Below, piece by piece: positions 34,644-45,507 of a DNA stretch of 64,000 nucleotides; positions within the stretch are counted from its first letter, which is position 1; every line of letters begins with the position of its first letter. The notes under the pieces were generated by a model. The model was not told where the DNA came from and did not search any database. It was given only the letters and a program-made list of their open reading frames with translations. Position numbers and translations under genes: made by a program. The stretch spans positions 1 through 64,000 of the forward strand of contig JACEFZ010002101.1 of NCBI GenBank assembly GCA_014155875.1, written 5' to 3'. The stretch comes from Cepaea nemoralis. Taxonomy: Eukaryota > Mollusca > Gastropoda > Stylommatophora > Helicidae.

Positions 34644-35817
34644 TGTGTGTATGACAGCCTGGGGACACAGTTAGATAAGACACCCCATTGTTTTTGTCGG
34701 ATTTTGGTGGACTCTGTATGTCATTGGCTCAATCATATTTATGAGAACGGTTCACATACCTAAATACTCATTTTTACCTGCCGTAAGTCGTGCAGTGTGC
34801 TTGCCAAAATAACAAGACATTGGAGCCAATATTTCCACAACTCCGATCTTAGTCACACCCCACACACCCCCCCCCCCCCCGGTCATGTTCTATAACAGAT
34901 TGTTGTACTCCCATATAGAGGAGTGTTATTATGTGTGAGAATATATCTCCATTTGGGATCTGTGATGTCCTGTTTGTTGTATAGGTAGAAGCGTGAGGTT
35001 GGTAGAGTGTTCAGATTACCGCCCCACTTTCCCGCCAAATAGACCCATACGTTACAGGCCCAGGGTATACCACCCTTTATGATATGAGGATTATCCTCTG
35101 ACTATATGTCTAATTGTTGTCTCTGTGAGTCTTATGCACCTGCGTAATAAGCTAGTATATTCATAGCTTGTCATTTTGATTTGCAGACATTTGAGGCGGC
35201 GTGGGACATCTTGGCTGGATCTTGGCTGTTTTTAGCTGAATCGAAGTATAGACCACTTTGGCTGTACACATTTGGCCGATACTTTTGGACGAGAAGTCTT
35301 TTATGAGGGTTAATGGTCTAGCCCAGAAGTCACTCAGTGCTTCCAGCCAGCAGCATTCTTTCCTAGAAAACCCGAAGGGAAGTAATCCCCTATTTTTCTT
35401 CTAGCAATAGTGAGAAACTCCAGACAGAGTTATCTCCTTTTTCTTTGGGTTTTGCACTCTGGTGACATCTATTGAAAAGCTTCTACTAATCATCACTGGC
35501 GTCTGACGAGAGATGACACGTATATTCTTCCTGTAATATCAGGGAGGTTATAGTCTGCATTGTGACCAGACATAGTCACTTGAGTCTGGGCCAGCCACCG
35601 ATTAGGATGTGATTCGTTCAGGGAGGTTATATTGGCTCCAATGTCTTGTTATTTTGGCAAGCACACTGAACGATTTACGGCAGGTAAAAATGAGTATTTA
35701 GGTATGTGAACCGTTCTCATAAATATGATTGAGCCAATGACATACAGAGTCCACCAAAATCCGACAAAAGCAATGGGGTGTCTTATCTAACTGTGTCCCC
35801 AGGCTGTCATACACACA
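34644..35817. repeat. 189-bp inverted repeat, ~800-bp spacing
   Basis: Arms 34644-34832 and 35629-35817. Three mismatches seen. Confidence 0.9.
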
Positions 35818-35828
35818 TGTCTGCATGA

Positions 35829-37355
35829 GGTAAGGTCTTAGTCAGATATGACTGAGCTACCGTATAACAGTAGACGGTACTACCTGGTTTCTGTTAGCGC
35901 TGAACGTTGGGCGGCGCTTACCAAACCCGACACCCCACATTGTGCCAACGGCTTCGGGCGGAAGAGCGCAATTGGGAGGGTACAAGCCTTACCCTGGTGC
36001 GAGGAAATGCAAGCTAAAGACAAAATGTCATGGCAGGGCAGACCAGGCCCCAAGCCTTGGTTGGCGACTGGTCTAGGATCGAAGCTCCGACAGGTGGACA
36101 GTTAGAGCATTGCTTTGCTGATCCAGCAGCTTCTGCAGCTTGTCTTGTTCCAGATGTAGGGGTGTTACCTTTCCTCTGGAGTAAACTAGGCAGGCCGAGA
36201 GAGGGATCATGCTGCATGGGCAACACATGATCTCTATATTTTAGCCCAGGCTTTGTGCTATGGAGAGGCAATAACTCCATCCCTGACTCACGCTCAGATG
36301 GCGGCCTCTACAATGCTCAGAGATTGAAGGCTAAGACCAAAATTAGGAGGGTACTGATCAGAGAGTTGCTTTTTGCAGATGATGCTGCAGTTACGACCCA
36401 CTCTGAGGAAGAATTGCAATGTCTACTATCTGCATTCTCCAATGCTTGTTCTGAATTTGGTTTAACAATTAGCAAAAAGAAGACACAGATTATGTCACAA
36501 GGTGCACATGGGGTACCATCAATCTTTATTGACGACACCGAACTAGAGATAGTAGACCATTTTACATATCTAGGATCAGTGGTAAATAGCAAATTATCCC
36601 TGGATCAGGAAATCAACATCCGGATTGGTAAGGCAGCAACAACAATGAACAGGTTAAGAAAAAGAGTCTGGGAGAACAGGAAGCTTACTGCCAAAACAAA
36701 AGTCCTTGTCTATCAAGCCTGTGTCCTTAGTACTCTTCTCTATGGCAGTGAAACCTGGACAACTTACTCACGCCAAGAGAACAACTTAAACAGCTTTCAT
36801 ATGCGGTGTCTGCGAAGAATTCTTGGTATTAAGTGGCAAGACAAAATCACAAATACTGAAGTATTGGAAAGATCAGGTTGTGTGACAGTTTATTCCATGC
36901 TCAGTCTTCGTAGACTTAGATGGATAGGACATCTTAGGAGGATGGATGATGGTAGAATACCAAAGGATATCTTTTTTGGTGAATTACAGATGGGTAAGAG
37001 ATCTCAGGGTCGGCCTCTACTACGATACAAAGATGTGTGTAAGCGGGACATGATTGATACAGGCATTGATAATGCACATTGGGAGCAAGTCGCCGCTGAA
37101 CGTGTTGCATGGAGGGCAAATATCAGAAATGGAATAAAGTCAAAGGAGAAAATTATTGCAGAAAAGTCACACACCAAGCGTTTGAGACGTAAGATGGTGC
37201 ATGATGGTGGAAATGACCACGTGTTCACATGCACCCACTGTGAACGGACATTTACAGCGCAAATTGGCCTTATCAGTCACACTCGCTACCGCCATAGTTA
37301 AAAGTTATTATGCCTTTTTAAAGCACAAACTATCGTCTGTCAAGACGGCAAGGTG
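35829..37355 (+). mobile_element. LINE C copy (5' repeat plus RT 3' half)
   Basis: About 450 bp of the C repeat, then RT coding from about 36280, then a short 3' UTR ending CTGTCAAGACGGCAAGGT. The N-terminal RT and endonuclease are missing, so this copy is also internally deleted. Confidence 0.75.
36285..37301 (+). pseudogene. LINE C RT C-terminal half with C2H2 finger
   Basis: Open for ~340 residues. RT motif C (ELLFADDAAVTT), then FGLTISKKKT, FTYLGSVVNSKL (thumb), YGSETWTTYSRQ, CLRRILGIKW, RLRWIGHLRRM, then a C-terminal zinc finger CTHCERTF...HTRYRH (C-X2-C-X12-H-X4-H) ending at the stop. Motifs A and B are absent, so it cannot reverse transcribe. The long frame shows that it is fairly young. 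It resembles RT proteins of CR1/RTE-like marine invertebrate LINEs, where such a finger probably aids nucleic acid binding. The ATG at 36255 lies in the fused repeat and is not a native start. Confidence 0.85.
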
Positions 37356-38710
37356 CCAATATATAGTCTGCAACAGCTTACGGACTGGATGTTACTCTCA
37401 ATGTGAAGCAGTCATATGCAATGGAGTGAACTATGAAACCAGTACGGATCCTCCCGTTGTTACAATGTCCCACTGCGATATTGTGGATGCATCTTTTTCT
37501 TTGGACGAAGCATGTTACCCCTTTTATTTTACGGGAGGCCGCCTAACGATGTTCAGCCAGCTATGACACCAGCTTATAGAGAGTTCTTCGTTCGCTGGAG
37601 ACCCCAGCTACTTTGTTGAGAGTCTGTGCTTTATTCGTTCCAGAATGATGGACATTAATACCAAGGGGTGAAATCCCTATGGTTGTGCAGACATATTTTC
37701 CTCTCAAGACCAATGCCAGATCGAGTAGTCCAGACTCAGTCACACCAGCATCATTTTTATAGAAGGGACAATTAAGGACAGTTCCTTTTGTTGGTCAATT
37801 ATGACTGTAGTTTATCAACGTCAATGAGCCGGATCCCCATTACCGTGTTCAGTATCCAGAGAACCTTGTTGTTCCTCAGTGGCACATTGTGGTGTTTGGT
37901 CAAGTTGGGATGGGGAGAGCCCATCTATTTCAGCAGTAAAATCAGAAGAGGAGTTTGGTAATAACAGTAGCAGAGTCGTCATAGAATTGTTGTGGTAGAA
38001 TGAAGACAGTTGTAGAGAAGCCCTGTGTGGAGTGAATCTACATTTTCCTGATTTATAAGATTGGTGTCTTCAAGAACGTAGTTACAATAAGGACACAATC
38101 AACAGTCAGATCCATGATCTATGATTGGTTTTTAGGTGCAGGGAAGAGAAGAGGAGGAGGGAGTTGTTAACTTAGAATTGAATACATTAATTGATAATGT
38201 ATTTGGTTTGTTTGATGTTTGTTAGATTGTAGTGGAGACAGAGTCTTGTACTTCCATATTACTAGATTCTGTCAATAAAATATATATGTTCGTCAGGAGA
38301 GTTTTTTCATTGTCTAGTGACCAGTGTAACACTGTTTGTTATTGTAGAGAACTGTGCTACTATATGTTTTTTCTGCAGAGAATCCAGTGAGAGGTCGACC
38401 AACACACAGTCTCAGATATTTTATCCAAGAATAACAACTCGATAGAGATCTGTGGTTAAGTGACCTATTCTCTGTTTTATTCTTCAGGAAGGTAGTTTAT
38501 CTTGTAAAGTGGGAGGAGTCTATCCGAACATAACCCCATTCTTACTTCAATAGAGCCAATAACTACTCTATTTCTGGAGTCTTTTTATTTTAGGAAATAA
38601 ACTGTCTCGATCAACTGCCTTTATGCGGCGAACCTGATGGACCTATTGATTATTTCCCCTAGACACAATCTCAGTCCATTTCATATGGTATTCTCATTTA
38701 CTACCCCACA
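37356..38710. other. Unrecognised part of the 4.83-kb insertion
   Basis: An open frame continues to 37566 but has no recognisable domain. Confidence 0.35.
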
Positions 38711-39163
38711 CTTCCTACAATTTAATTCCAACCCCAGCTGCTCACTGTGTACAACCATAGCGACTACTAATTGTTGCAGATCCTGTGCATTGTCTGCAAT
38801 CAATACTGTATCATCTGCATATCTAATGTTATTTATGTTTCGTCCTCCAATGCTGATTCCATTTAGGTCTTCTACATTTCTGAAAATATTTTCACTGTAT
38901 AGGGAAAAAAGATCTGGAGACATTACACATCCCTGCCTAACACCTCTCTTAATAGGTTGGTATTGTCCTACTTCATTATCAATCCTTATGGCAGCTTGTT
39001 GTTTCCAATATATGTTTTTTATAAGTCTAATGTCTTTCCCATCAATTTGTAGATCTGCAAGCATATCCACAATGTTTACATGTCTAACTCTATCAAAAGC
39101 CTCTGTGTAGTCAATAAAGCAAAGATGTATATCCTTGTTTACTTCTAAAGCACGTTCAATAAC
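38711..39163 (-). pseudogene. LINE B copy, central RT part
   Basis: Minus strand: VNKDIHLCFIDYTEAFDRV (motif A), GVRQGCVMSPDLFSLY (motif B), IRYADDTVLI (motif C, intact), then ELNCRK at the insertion point. 5'-truncated at 39163 against D's target duplication. Confidence 0.9.
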
Positions 39164-39292
39164 GGACAACGGATACTCACGCAAAACTCAGGTCCTGTAT
39201 GACATCACACTGATGTTGGACAACAGGATGCCTTCATCCGACATACAGGACTTCGCGTTGGAGCTCAAGCCAACGAACACAAGCAAGCAAGC

Positions 39293-39305
39293 ATAAACAC
39301 GAAAG
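39293..39305. other. Target duplication of element D, right
   Basis: ATAAACACGAAAG. Confidence 0.9.
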
Positions 39306-39594
39306 CAAGTCAAGTACATTTCCCAGTATAATGTCATTACCGAGGCGATGTCGATTTTTGATAGCGAGGAGTTAGAAATCCCTGTGTTTCGATTGCTGTC
39401 AATTATCTCAACCTTTATACATACAGTCCCAACCCGTATCTCTGCACAGACTTTATGCACCCATGAAAACAACAACAGCAACAACAACAATATACAAAAT
39501 AACAACAACAGACTACAGACTAGTATAAAGAAACCATATGGTGTAACCGTATAACAAACCTTCTCCTAACAGTGGAACTGTTGATCTACTCTTT
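39306..39594. other. Unrecognised stretch with short AAC-rich run
   Basis: AACAAC repeats at 39468-39511. Nothing else supported. Confidence 0.3.
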
Positions 39595-39690
39595 TTTTTC
39601 CTGTTGCATATCCTATTTACAGGACATCGCTGTCAACACCGCGTTGTTAATGTCTTGGCAAATTTACCTTCAGTAGTTTATATCTACTTT
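39595..39690 (-). repeat. SINE S2 3' part
   Basis: Reads TACAGGACATCGCTGTCAAC and GTCTTGGCAAATTTACCTTC, the S2 tail in reverse. Confidence 0.75.
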
Positions 39691-40569
39691 ATAGAATTAT
39701 AATTTGTCATGTAGAAGTTTTCTGCTATGGGTCTGTGATGTGATAGAACCATCACAATTTGCAAATCTAGAGCATGGAGGAAGAGGTGATCAGTCTTTCC
39801 CTTACTGTAACAAGCGACGAACCCCTTAGTCACAACGCGTCTGACCGAGCTCGCAACATTGCCGGTGGAGTTGCCTATCAACTTTATTAGAGCACCCGTC
39901 AGAATTACAACTACTACGTCAAAAATATTTGTATCCATGAGCCATTATATTACTAAATATTGCATATGTCCAATGCATTATAGTACCTATATTGTTGTTG
40001 TCTCAGATGAGATAAGCGACAAATGAATGAAATAATGAGTCACAGCAGAAAGAAGGGCAGCAGAAAGTTAGACAGGCCTGTGTGCCCAATTCTTAACCCT
40101 CAGAAAATTAAGTTCGTTTGTTCGTTCATTCTGTTGTCTGCCTCATTTGTCTTGTTCGCGTGTCAATCAATATCTCTAATTACTTCTCATTGTTGTTTCG
40201 GAGGCCGCGCGGATGTCCCAATGGCGTATTCTCGATGCCATTACGACGCGGTACCACAGCTATTGTACAAACAATCATTAGTAAAGGATCTCATTTCACG
40301 CCATGAGGTATATGGTGCTAACCAATGGCAGATTGGCCAGGGTGTCAGCTTTCCCGTGGCTAGTGGGCCCTGTCGAACCATAATCCATTTCCACCCTCCC
40401 TAAACATTAGACAATATATTGATACTGTTTAATATCCTGTTAGTCCTTCAGACACATTCACTTTTGGTGCTAGTGTCACATTGTTATACTAATCGGTATT
40501 CGAAAAGTGGTGTGCGTGGTTAATATTGTCACGTCAGCTGCCGTTTACTTCCATGAAAAGTTCTAAGTA
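39691..40569. other. Unrecognised stretch
   Basis: No supported coding or repeat signal. Confidence 0.3.
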
Positions 40570-40692
40570 CCCATTTTAGGCTACTGGATCGATATGGGAG
40601 ACCAGGTCACTGAAAAGAAAACCCACCGCGATGGAGATTCGAATACGCGACTACAGGCAAGGGTGTTAGTGACTGCGCTACCTCGGCTCCAA
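40570..40692 (-). repeat. tRNA-headed SINE
   Basis: The reverse complement GGAGCCGAGGTAGCGCAGT...TATTCGAATCTCC has A- and B-box spacing like a tRNA, but lacks a full cloverleaf end and continues into a non-tRNA body. Confidence 0.6.
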
Positions 40693-40994
40693 TAACTGAT
40701 GTGTGGCGAGCAAAATAGGTAAAGGAAGTCCCTTGGCAGATACAGTTTTGTTGTTGTTGTTGTTTTTTTTTTTGTTGAGGCCTTGACATATTCTAGGCCA
40801 AGACATAGTAAGGTAAGGTGCAAGTTCCCTTCCTCTCCAGACATATGTGCCATATTCAGTTTCTTCTTTACGTCCCTCTGTCGAGGGAAGTGCGTCACAT
40901 CGCAAAAGGTCAATGTGTACGACTTCGGCAAGCATCTGTATTAGGTTTGCTTCGTCTAGACAGGCCCATTAACGGTAATGGACTCTATCTGTCC

Positions 40995-41210
40995 ATTCAT
41001 TCATTCATTCATTCATTCATTCATTCATTCATTCATTCATTCAATCATTCATTCAGGTACATTCAAGGTAATGGACTCTATCTGCTCATTCACGCAGGTC
41101 CATTCAGGGTAATGGATTCTATCTGCCCATTCATTCATTCATCCATCCATTCATTCATTCATTCATTCATTCATTCATCCATTCATTCATTCATTCATTC
41201 ATTCAGTAGC
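40995..41210. repeat. (ATTC)n microsatellites
   Basis: Two runs (40995-41056 and 41128-41208) separated by GGTAATGG-containing duplicated spacers. Confidence 0.95.
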
Positions 41211-41571
41211 ATTTACCTTGTCGAATCTGGTTCCCATAACAACCTTCCGGAAAACCTCTCGATTATAAGCAATATGTCCCGTGTCCGATACACCCATCTG
41301 GAGATACTCTGCCATATCCTGTACCCATATTCTCGTAGGCCTTATTTCAATTATCCTTGTTTTATCGTCTTTAGTAGCCAACCTTCTTCAATATTCAGAT
41401 CTTGTCGTATGGATGCATTTGAGTTTGTTTTTTTTTTTGTTTTTTTTTTGGTTTATATCTAAGATATTCTTAGAACCCGTCTATAACATTTACATTCAAA
41501 GCCATTTATGCGCTATTCAGATCTTTCTATCCATGATATCCATTTATGGAAGACTGGGTCTCATCGGGAAA

Positions 41572-41655
41572 AAAATAATCACATCTGTTAGGGATTGAAC
41601 CCAGACCTCCGTCTTTCAAGGCAATGGCCCTAACTATCATGCCACCATGTTCCTG
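41572..41655 (-). repeat. tRNA-like SINE region in duplication copy 1
   Basis: The minus strand contains GGTCTGGGTTCAATCCC, a B-box match. Same at 42838-42920. Confidence 0.5.
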
Positions 41656-43774
41656 TGTGACGAGATACCTAACATATTCACCCTCCAAAGTAGAAATCTC
41701 CCTCTCTCGTTAGAATTCGGTGATCTATTCAGATGACTGGATGAGGAGATAAGGAGGAGTAAAGTAGAGGGATGTAGAACTAACATTATCAAAGCCAGCA
41801 CGAGCAACAGGCCGTCTTGACGGCGGTCGCTACAGAAAGAAACCGGTGATTTGATTAATAAGTTTCCCACCACTGCCCGTCCAAGCTGCGCGACTTGAAG
41901 CACGCGATGTTGTCTGGGCTACCAGGGAATGCAGGAAAGCTGTTTTGGTGACAGGACATCCTTGTGGAGCATCTACGTGGGCCTGTTAATATTCCGTGTC
42001 TGTTAACCCTGGGAAAATAAGCCGACATGATCACAGGCCCAGCCAGACGTGCGAAATAATGGGTGTCATTTGCTGCTGGAGTGATGAGATGTTTCTATAC
42101 GTTTGAGCCTTAATTCTTGTTTTTTTGCTGGTTTTCTACCCGTTTAAACCTGATTTCTTTCTTGTTTGTTTGTTTGTTTTTTTTAATTGTTTTTCTTCGC
42201 ATTTAACCTCACTCCTTTCTTAGTTCTTACTACTTTTCTTTACATTTAAACTTAACTTCTTTCTTGTTTTGTTTTTTTACTGTCTGTCTTCATATTTAAA
42301 CCTCATATCTTTCTTGTGCTTTTTTCTTAATTGTCTTTTTTCACATTTAAAGCTCACTTCTTTCTTGCATCCTGCTATTTCTCTTCATATTTACCTAATT
42401 TTTTTTTTTTTTGTTTCCCCTACCTATCTTCACTTTTATCTGCTCAGTTATATGTGATTTTATAACATATCTAGTGAGTGTGTGGTTTTCCCTGTCTGGC
42501 TTCTTGTAATAATGTGGGGAGCAAAATAGTTAAAAGACGTTCCTTGGCAGATACTTCTGGTTACACCTCACATATTCTAGGCAAACACATACTAAGGTGA
42601 GGGGACCAGTTCCCTTCCTCTCCAGACACAAGTGCGATATCCACTTTCCTCTTCTACGTCCCTCTGTCTAGGGAAGTTCGCCACACCGCAAAGATCAGCG
42701 TGTTCGAATTCGTCAAGCATCTGGATCAGGTTGGCTTCCTCTACCCCCCATTCAAGGCAATGGACTCTTACCCATGATATCCATTTATACAAGGTCAGGT
42801 CCACCCCAGGGCAATTCTAATTAAGAAATAAAATAATCATAATCTCACCTCTTAGGGACTGAACCCAGACCTCTTTCTTTCAAGGCAATGACCCTAACTA
42901 TCATGCCACCATGTTCCTGTGTGACGATATACCTAACATATTCACCCTCCAAAATAGAAGTCTCCCTCTCTCATTAGAATTCGGTGATCTATTTAGATCA
43001 CTGGATGAGGAGATAAGGAGGAGTAAAGTAGAGGGATGTAGAACTAACATTATCAAAGCCAGCACGAGCAACAGGCCATATTGACGGCGGTCGCTACAGA
43101 AAGAAACCCGGTGATTTGATTAATTAGTTCTCCACTGCTGCCCGCCCGAGCTGCGCGACTTGAAGCACGCGACAAGGTCTGGGCTACCAGGGAATGCAGG
43201 AAAGCTGTTTTGGTGACAGGGCATCCTTGTGGAGCAGCTACGTGGGCCTGTTAATATTCCGTGTCTGTTAATCCTGGGAAAATAAGCCGACATGATCACA
43301 GGCCCAGCCAGACGGGCGAAATAATGGGTGTCATTTGCTGTTGGGGAGTGTTGGAATGTTTCTTCACGTTTCAGCCTCAGTTCCTTCTGTTTTCTTACTA
43401 GTTTCCTACACGTGTAAACCTGATTTCTTTATTTTATGTGTGTGTGTGTTTTTTTTTTATTATTCTCTTTCTTCGCATTTAAACATCCTTTCTTTCTTGT
43501 TTCTTACTATCTTTCTTCATAAGTAAACATAATTTCTTTCCTTTTAAAAAAAAAATGTTTACTATCTATCTTCACGTTTACACCTCATATCTTTCTTATT
43601 ATTTTTCTTTTTTTTTAACTGTCTTTCTTCACATTTAAGCCTCATTTTTCTTTCATGTCTTCATACTGTATTTCTTACTTTTTAACTCTTACTTATTTAC
43701 TATTATCGACCATTCTCTACAACCCCGCTCATGCCGGTAGGTGGGTGGGTTATTTAGGTATGTATATATGCGTT

Positions 43775-43776
<2 letters not shown>

Positions 43777-43817
<41 letters not shown>

Positions 43818-43842
43818 ACATGGTTGGTGAATGGACAGATGT

Positions 43843-43875
<33 letters not shown>

Positions 43876-43893
43876 TGTCTGTCTGTCTGTCTA
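43777..43893. repeat. (GT)n, (CTGC)n and (CTGT)n microsatellites
   Basis: GT to about 43815, then CTGC units and CTGT units from 43848. Confidence 0.95.
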
Positions 43894-44157
43894 ACTGTCT
43901 ACTTGCATATGTGTACATGCGTCTATCATTCCAAACTTTCTCTCTTTCTCGTGTATGTCTGTCAGTGTGTATACCTCTGTCATGATTTGTAAATGTGTGC
44001 ACCTATAGCTGTTTATCTGTCTGTCTTCTGAAGATCTGTATGTGTGTACGGATGTCGTTGACTAGTCTCTCTAATTTGAATAATCTCGATATTTGTTGAC
44101 TATTCTCTCTAATTTGTATAATCTCGATATTTGTTGACTAGTCCCCCTAGCTTGTAT

Positions 44158-44221
44158 AATCGAGTGAGATGACAAAACATGACTGCCCACGCTTATCGGC
44201 ATGGCACATGCTGGATGGGTG
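44158..44221 (+). pseudogene. LINE B terminal 60 bp
   Basis: CGAGTGAGATGACAAAACAT then CGGCATGGCACATG, matching the LINE B 3' end. Confidence 0.7.
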
Positions 44222-44335
44222 GATAGAGTTAAGAAAGCAATGGCAAACTGAACGTAAACTTGCCCAGGAATCACAAACAGCCAAAACAATTTGCTGGAGT
44301 TGACTGCAACGTCCTGTAAAGGATATGCAGCTAAC
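44222..44335 (+). repeat. SINE S2 3' part
   Basis: AAAGCAATGGCAAACTGAAC, CTTGCCCAGGAATCACAAAC and GTTGACTGCAACGTCCTGTA. Confidence 0.8.
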
Positions 44336-44439
44336 TTTAATTTTTAACAATATGTGAACGCCTAACATTTCACAGCTTCTGCAGCTGAGTGTACCATTGA
44401 CTTACTTTACTAATGTGTTTCTTGTTGTTCCCCCCATAG

Positions 44440-44600
44440 CCACGTGGACAAGTACACAACTCGCGAAGACCCTCGCCATGACCCCGACTATGTCGAACCA
44501 CCACGGCCTCGGGAAGTGGAGTTAATCAGGGACCAAGAAAAAGGCTTTGGATTTGTGGCGGGCAGCGAGAAACCCGTGGTCGTGCGTTTTGTCACTGAGG
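44440..44600 (+). CDS. FRMPD-like: Internal exon of a FRMPD-like PDZ protein
   Basis: A 161-nt exon between a pyrimidine-rich acceptor (TTGTTCCCCCCATAG, AG at 44438-44439) and the donor G/GTAAGT at 44601. The first base completes a codon and the last starts one. In this frame it encodes a 53-residue peptide ending RDQEKGFGFVAGSEKPVVVR then FVTEG. GFGF is the carboxylate-binding loop of a PDZ domain, and the GFGFVAGSEKPV string is characteristic of FERM-and-PDZ-domain proteins (FRMPD1/3/4), cortical scaffolds that bind C-termini of receptors and GoLoco proteins. The rest of PDZ and the FERM exons are not visible. The donor lies in a tandemly triplicated unit. This is the only convincing host coding sequence in the window. 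Confidence 0.85.
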
Positions 44601-44775
44601 GTAAGTAATACATACACGACAATGTGTGAGTGTGTGTGTCTGTGTGTGGTCGTGCATTTTGTCACGGAGGGTAAGATAATACATACACAAGTATGTATGT
44701 GTGAGTATCCATGGTCGTGCGTTGCATCACGAGAGTAAGTTAATACATGCACGACAAGAATGTGTGTGTGGTTGT
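44576..44775 (+). repeat. ~67-bp tandem triplication spanning the exon's 5' splice site
   Basis: Copies start near 44576, 44646 and 44711, each with TGGTCGTGC and a GTAAG donor at 44601, 44671 and 44735. Divergence among copies is modest. Confidence 0.9.
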
Positions 44776-45384
44776 ACGTGCGGGCGCGTCTTTGCGTGAG
44801 TAGGTGCGCGCTTGTGTGTGCGCGCGTGCGTGCGCGGACCTGCCTGCTTTTCTGAGGGTGTATGTGGGTGTATGGATCTATATAAGCGAAAATATTTTTC
44901 TCTGTACTACATATGTTCGACAATCCTACAACCAATGTTTAGCCGTCATTTTAACAGTTCCACAGTTACATTCATCAGTATCTACTATCTTTAGTTTATG
45001 AGTATGAGGTATTTCAACCTGTCGTGTCTGACGTCTGAAACTTGTTCTTTTCGGTTGAGTTCGTAATATGCATCATTTTGGTTCTATAATTGCTTCTTAA
45101 AAACCTCACGGCCTCATCAAAGATTGTATCTATATCAGGCAGAGGTAGTCCTCCACTTTCATTTGCCAATATGTATTTAAATATTTGATAAATGATATAA
45201 CCTAAAACCAAACAAGATCCCTTAAATATATTACATAAACCAAAGACAGCGAGGTTCTTCAAGCAAATCTCTCGGAGTCTTCACCAAGTTTGACATTAAT
45301 TCTTAATAATAGCATTTACCGGACAATGTCGATCTGATTGCAGTCGAAGATTCATTTATAATGAATTCATCATCGGGTTTTTCC
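44776..45384. other. Intron-like sequence, unrecognised
   Basis: GT-rich start, then AT-rich. A minus-strand frame (45262-45014) has no known domain. No second PDZ exon found. Confidence 0.35.
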
Positions 45385-45507
45385 CGTTATTACTATCTGC
45401 TCAGTTATATGTGATTTTTTACCTATCTGGAGAGGTTTTGGTTTTTCCTGTCTGGCTTTTCTAGTAATGACAACACATAAAGAGAGTTCACCTAATTAAC
45501 TGAAAAA

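Larger units (their letters stand above)
33883..38710. mobile_element. Unclassified 4.83-kb insertion
   Basis: Bounded by a 6-bp duplication; starts GTGACATAAT and ends CTACCCCACA. It contains a 64-bp direct repeat (34069-34132 and 35563-35626), a 189-bp inverted repeat and a LINE C copy at 35829-37355. I find no LTRs, transposase or RT of its own. The parts 33883-34640 and 37356-38710 are unrecognised. Confidence 0.65.
32987..39292 (+). mobile_element. Element D, split by LINE B
   Basis: D's two halves are 32987-33202 and 39175-39292 (~333 bp in total, ending in (AAGC)n). Joined across the 11-bp duplication GGACAACGGAT they align with the uninterrupted copy at 16612-16960. A 13-bp target duplication flanks the whole. 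Confidence 0.88.
40693..43720. repeat. ~1.8-kb tandem duplication
   Basis: Copy 1 is about 40693-42513, copy 2 about 42514-43720. Both start GAGCAAAATAG...TTGGCAGATAC, then TTCCCTTCCTCTCCAGACA, a tRNA-like SINE region (41572 and 42838), and a 400-bp block (offset 1263) ending near ATAATGGGTGTCATTTGCTG. Copy 1 is enlarged by ATTC repeats. A third fragment is at 45385-45470. Confidence 0.85.

Noticed and set aside
40570..40692. Functional tRNA gene
   Set aside because: A and B boxes are present but arms do not close and the sequence runs into a SINE body.
45014..45262. Minus-strand frame as a gene
   Set aside because: Short, no homologous motif recognised, no start or splice evidence.
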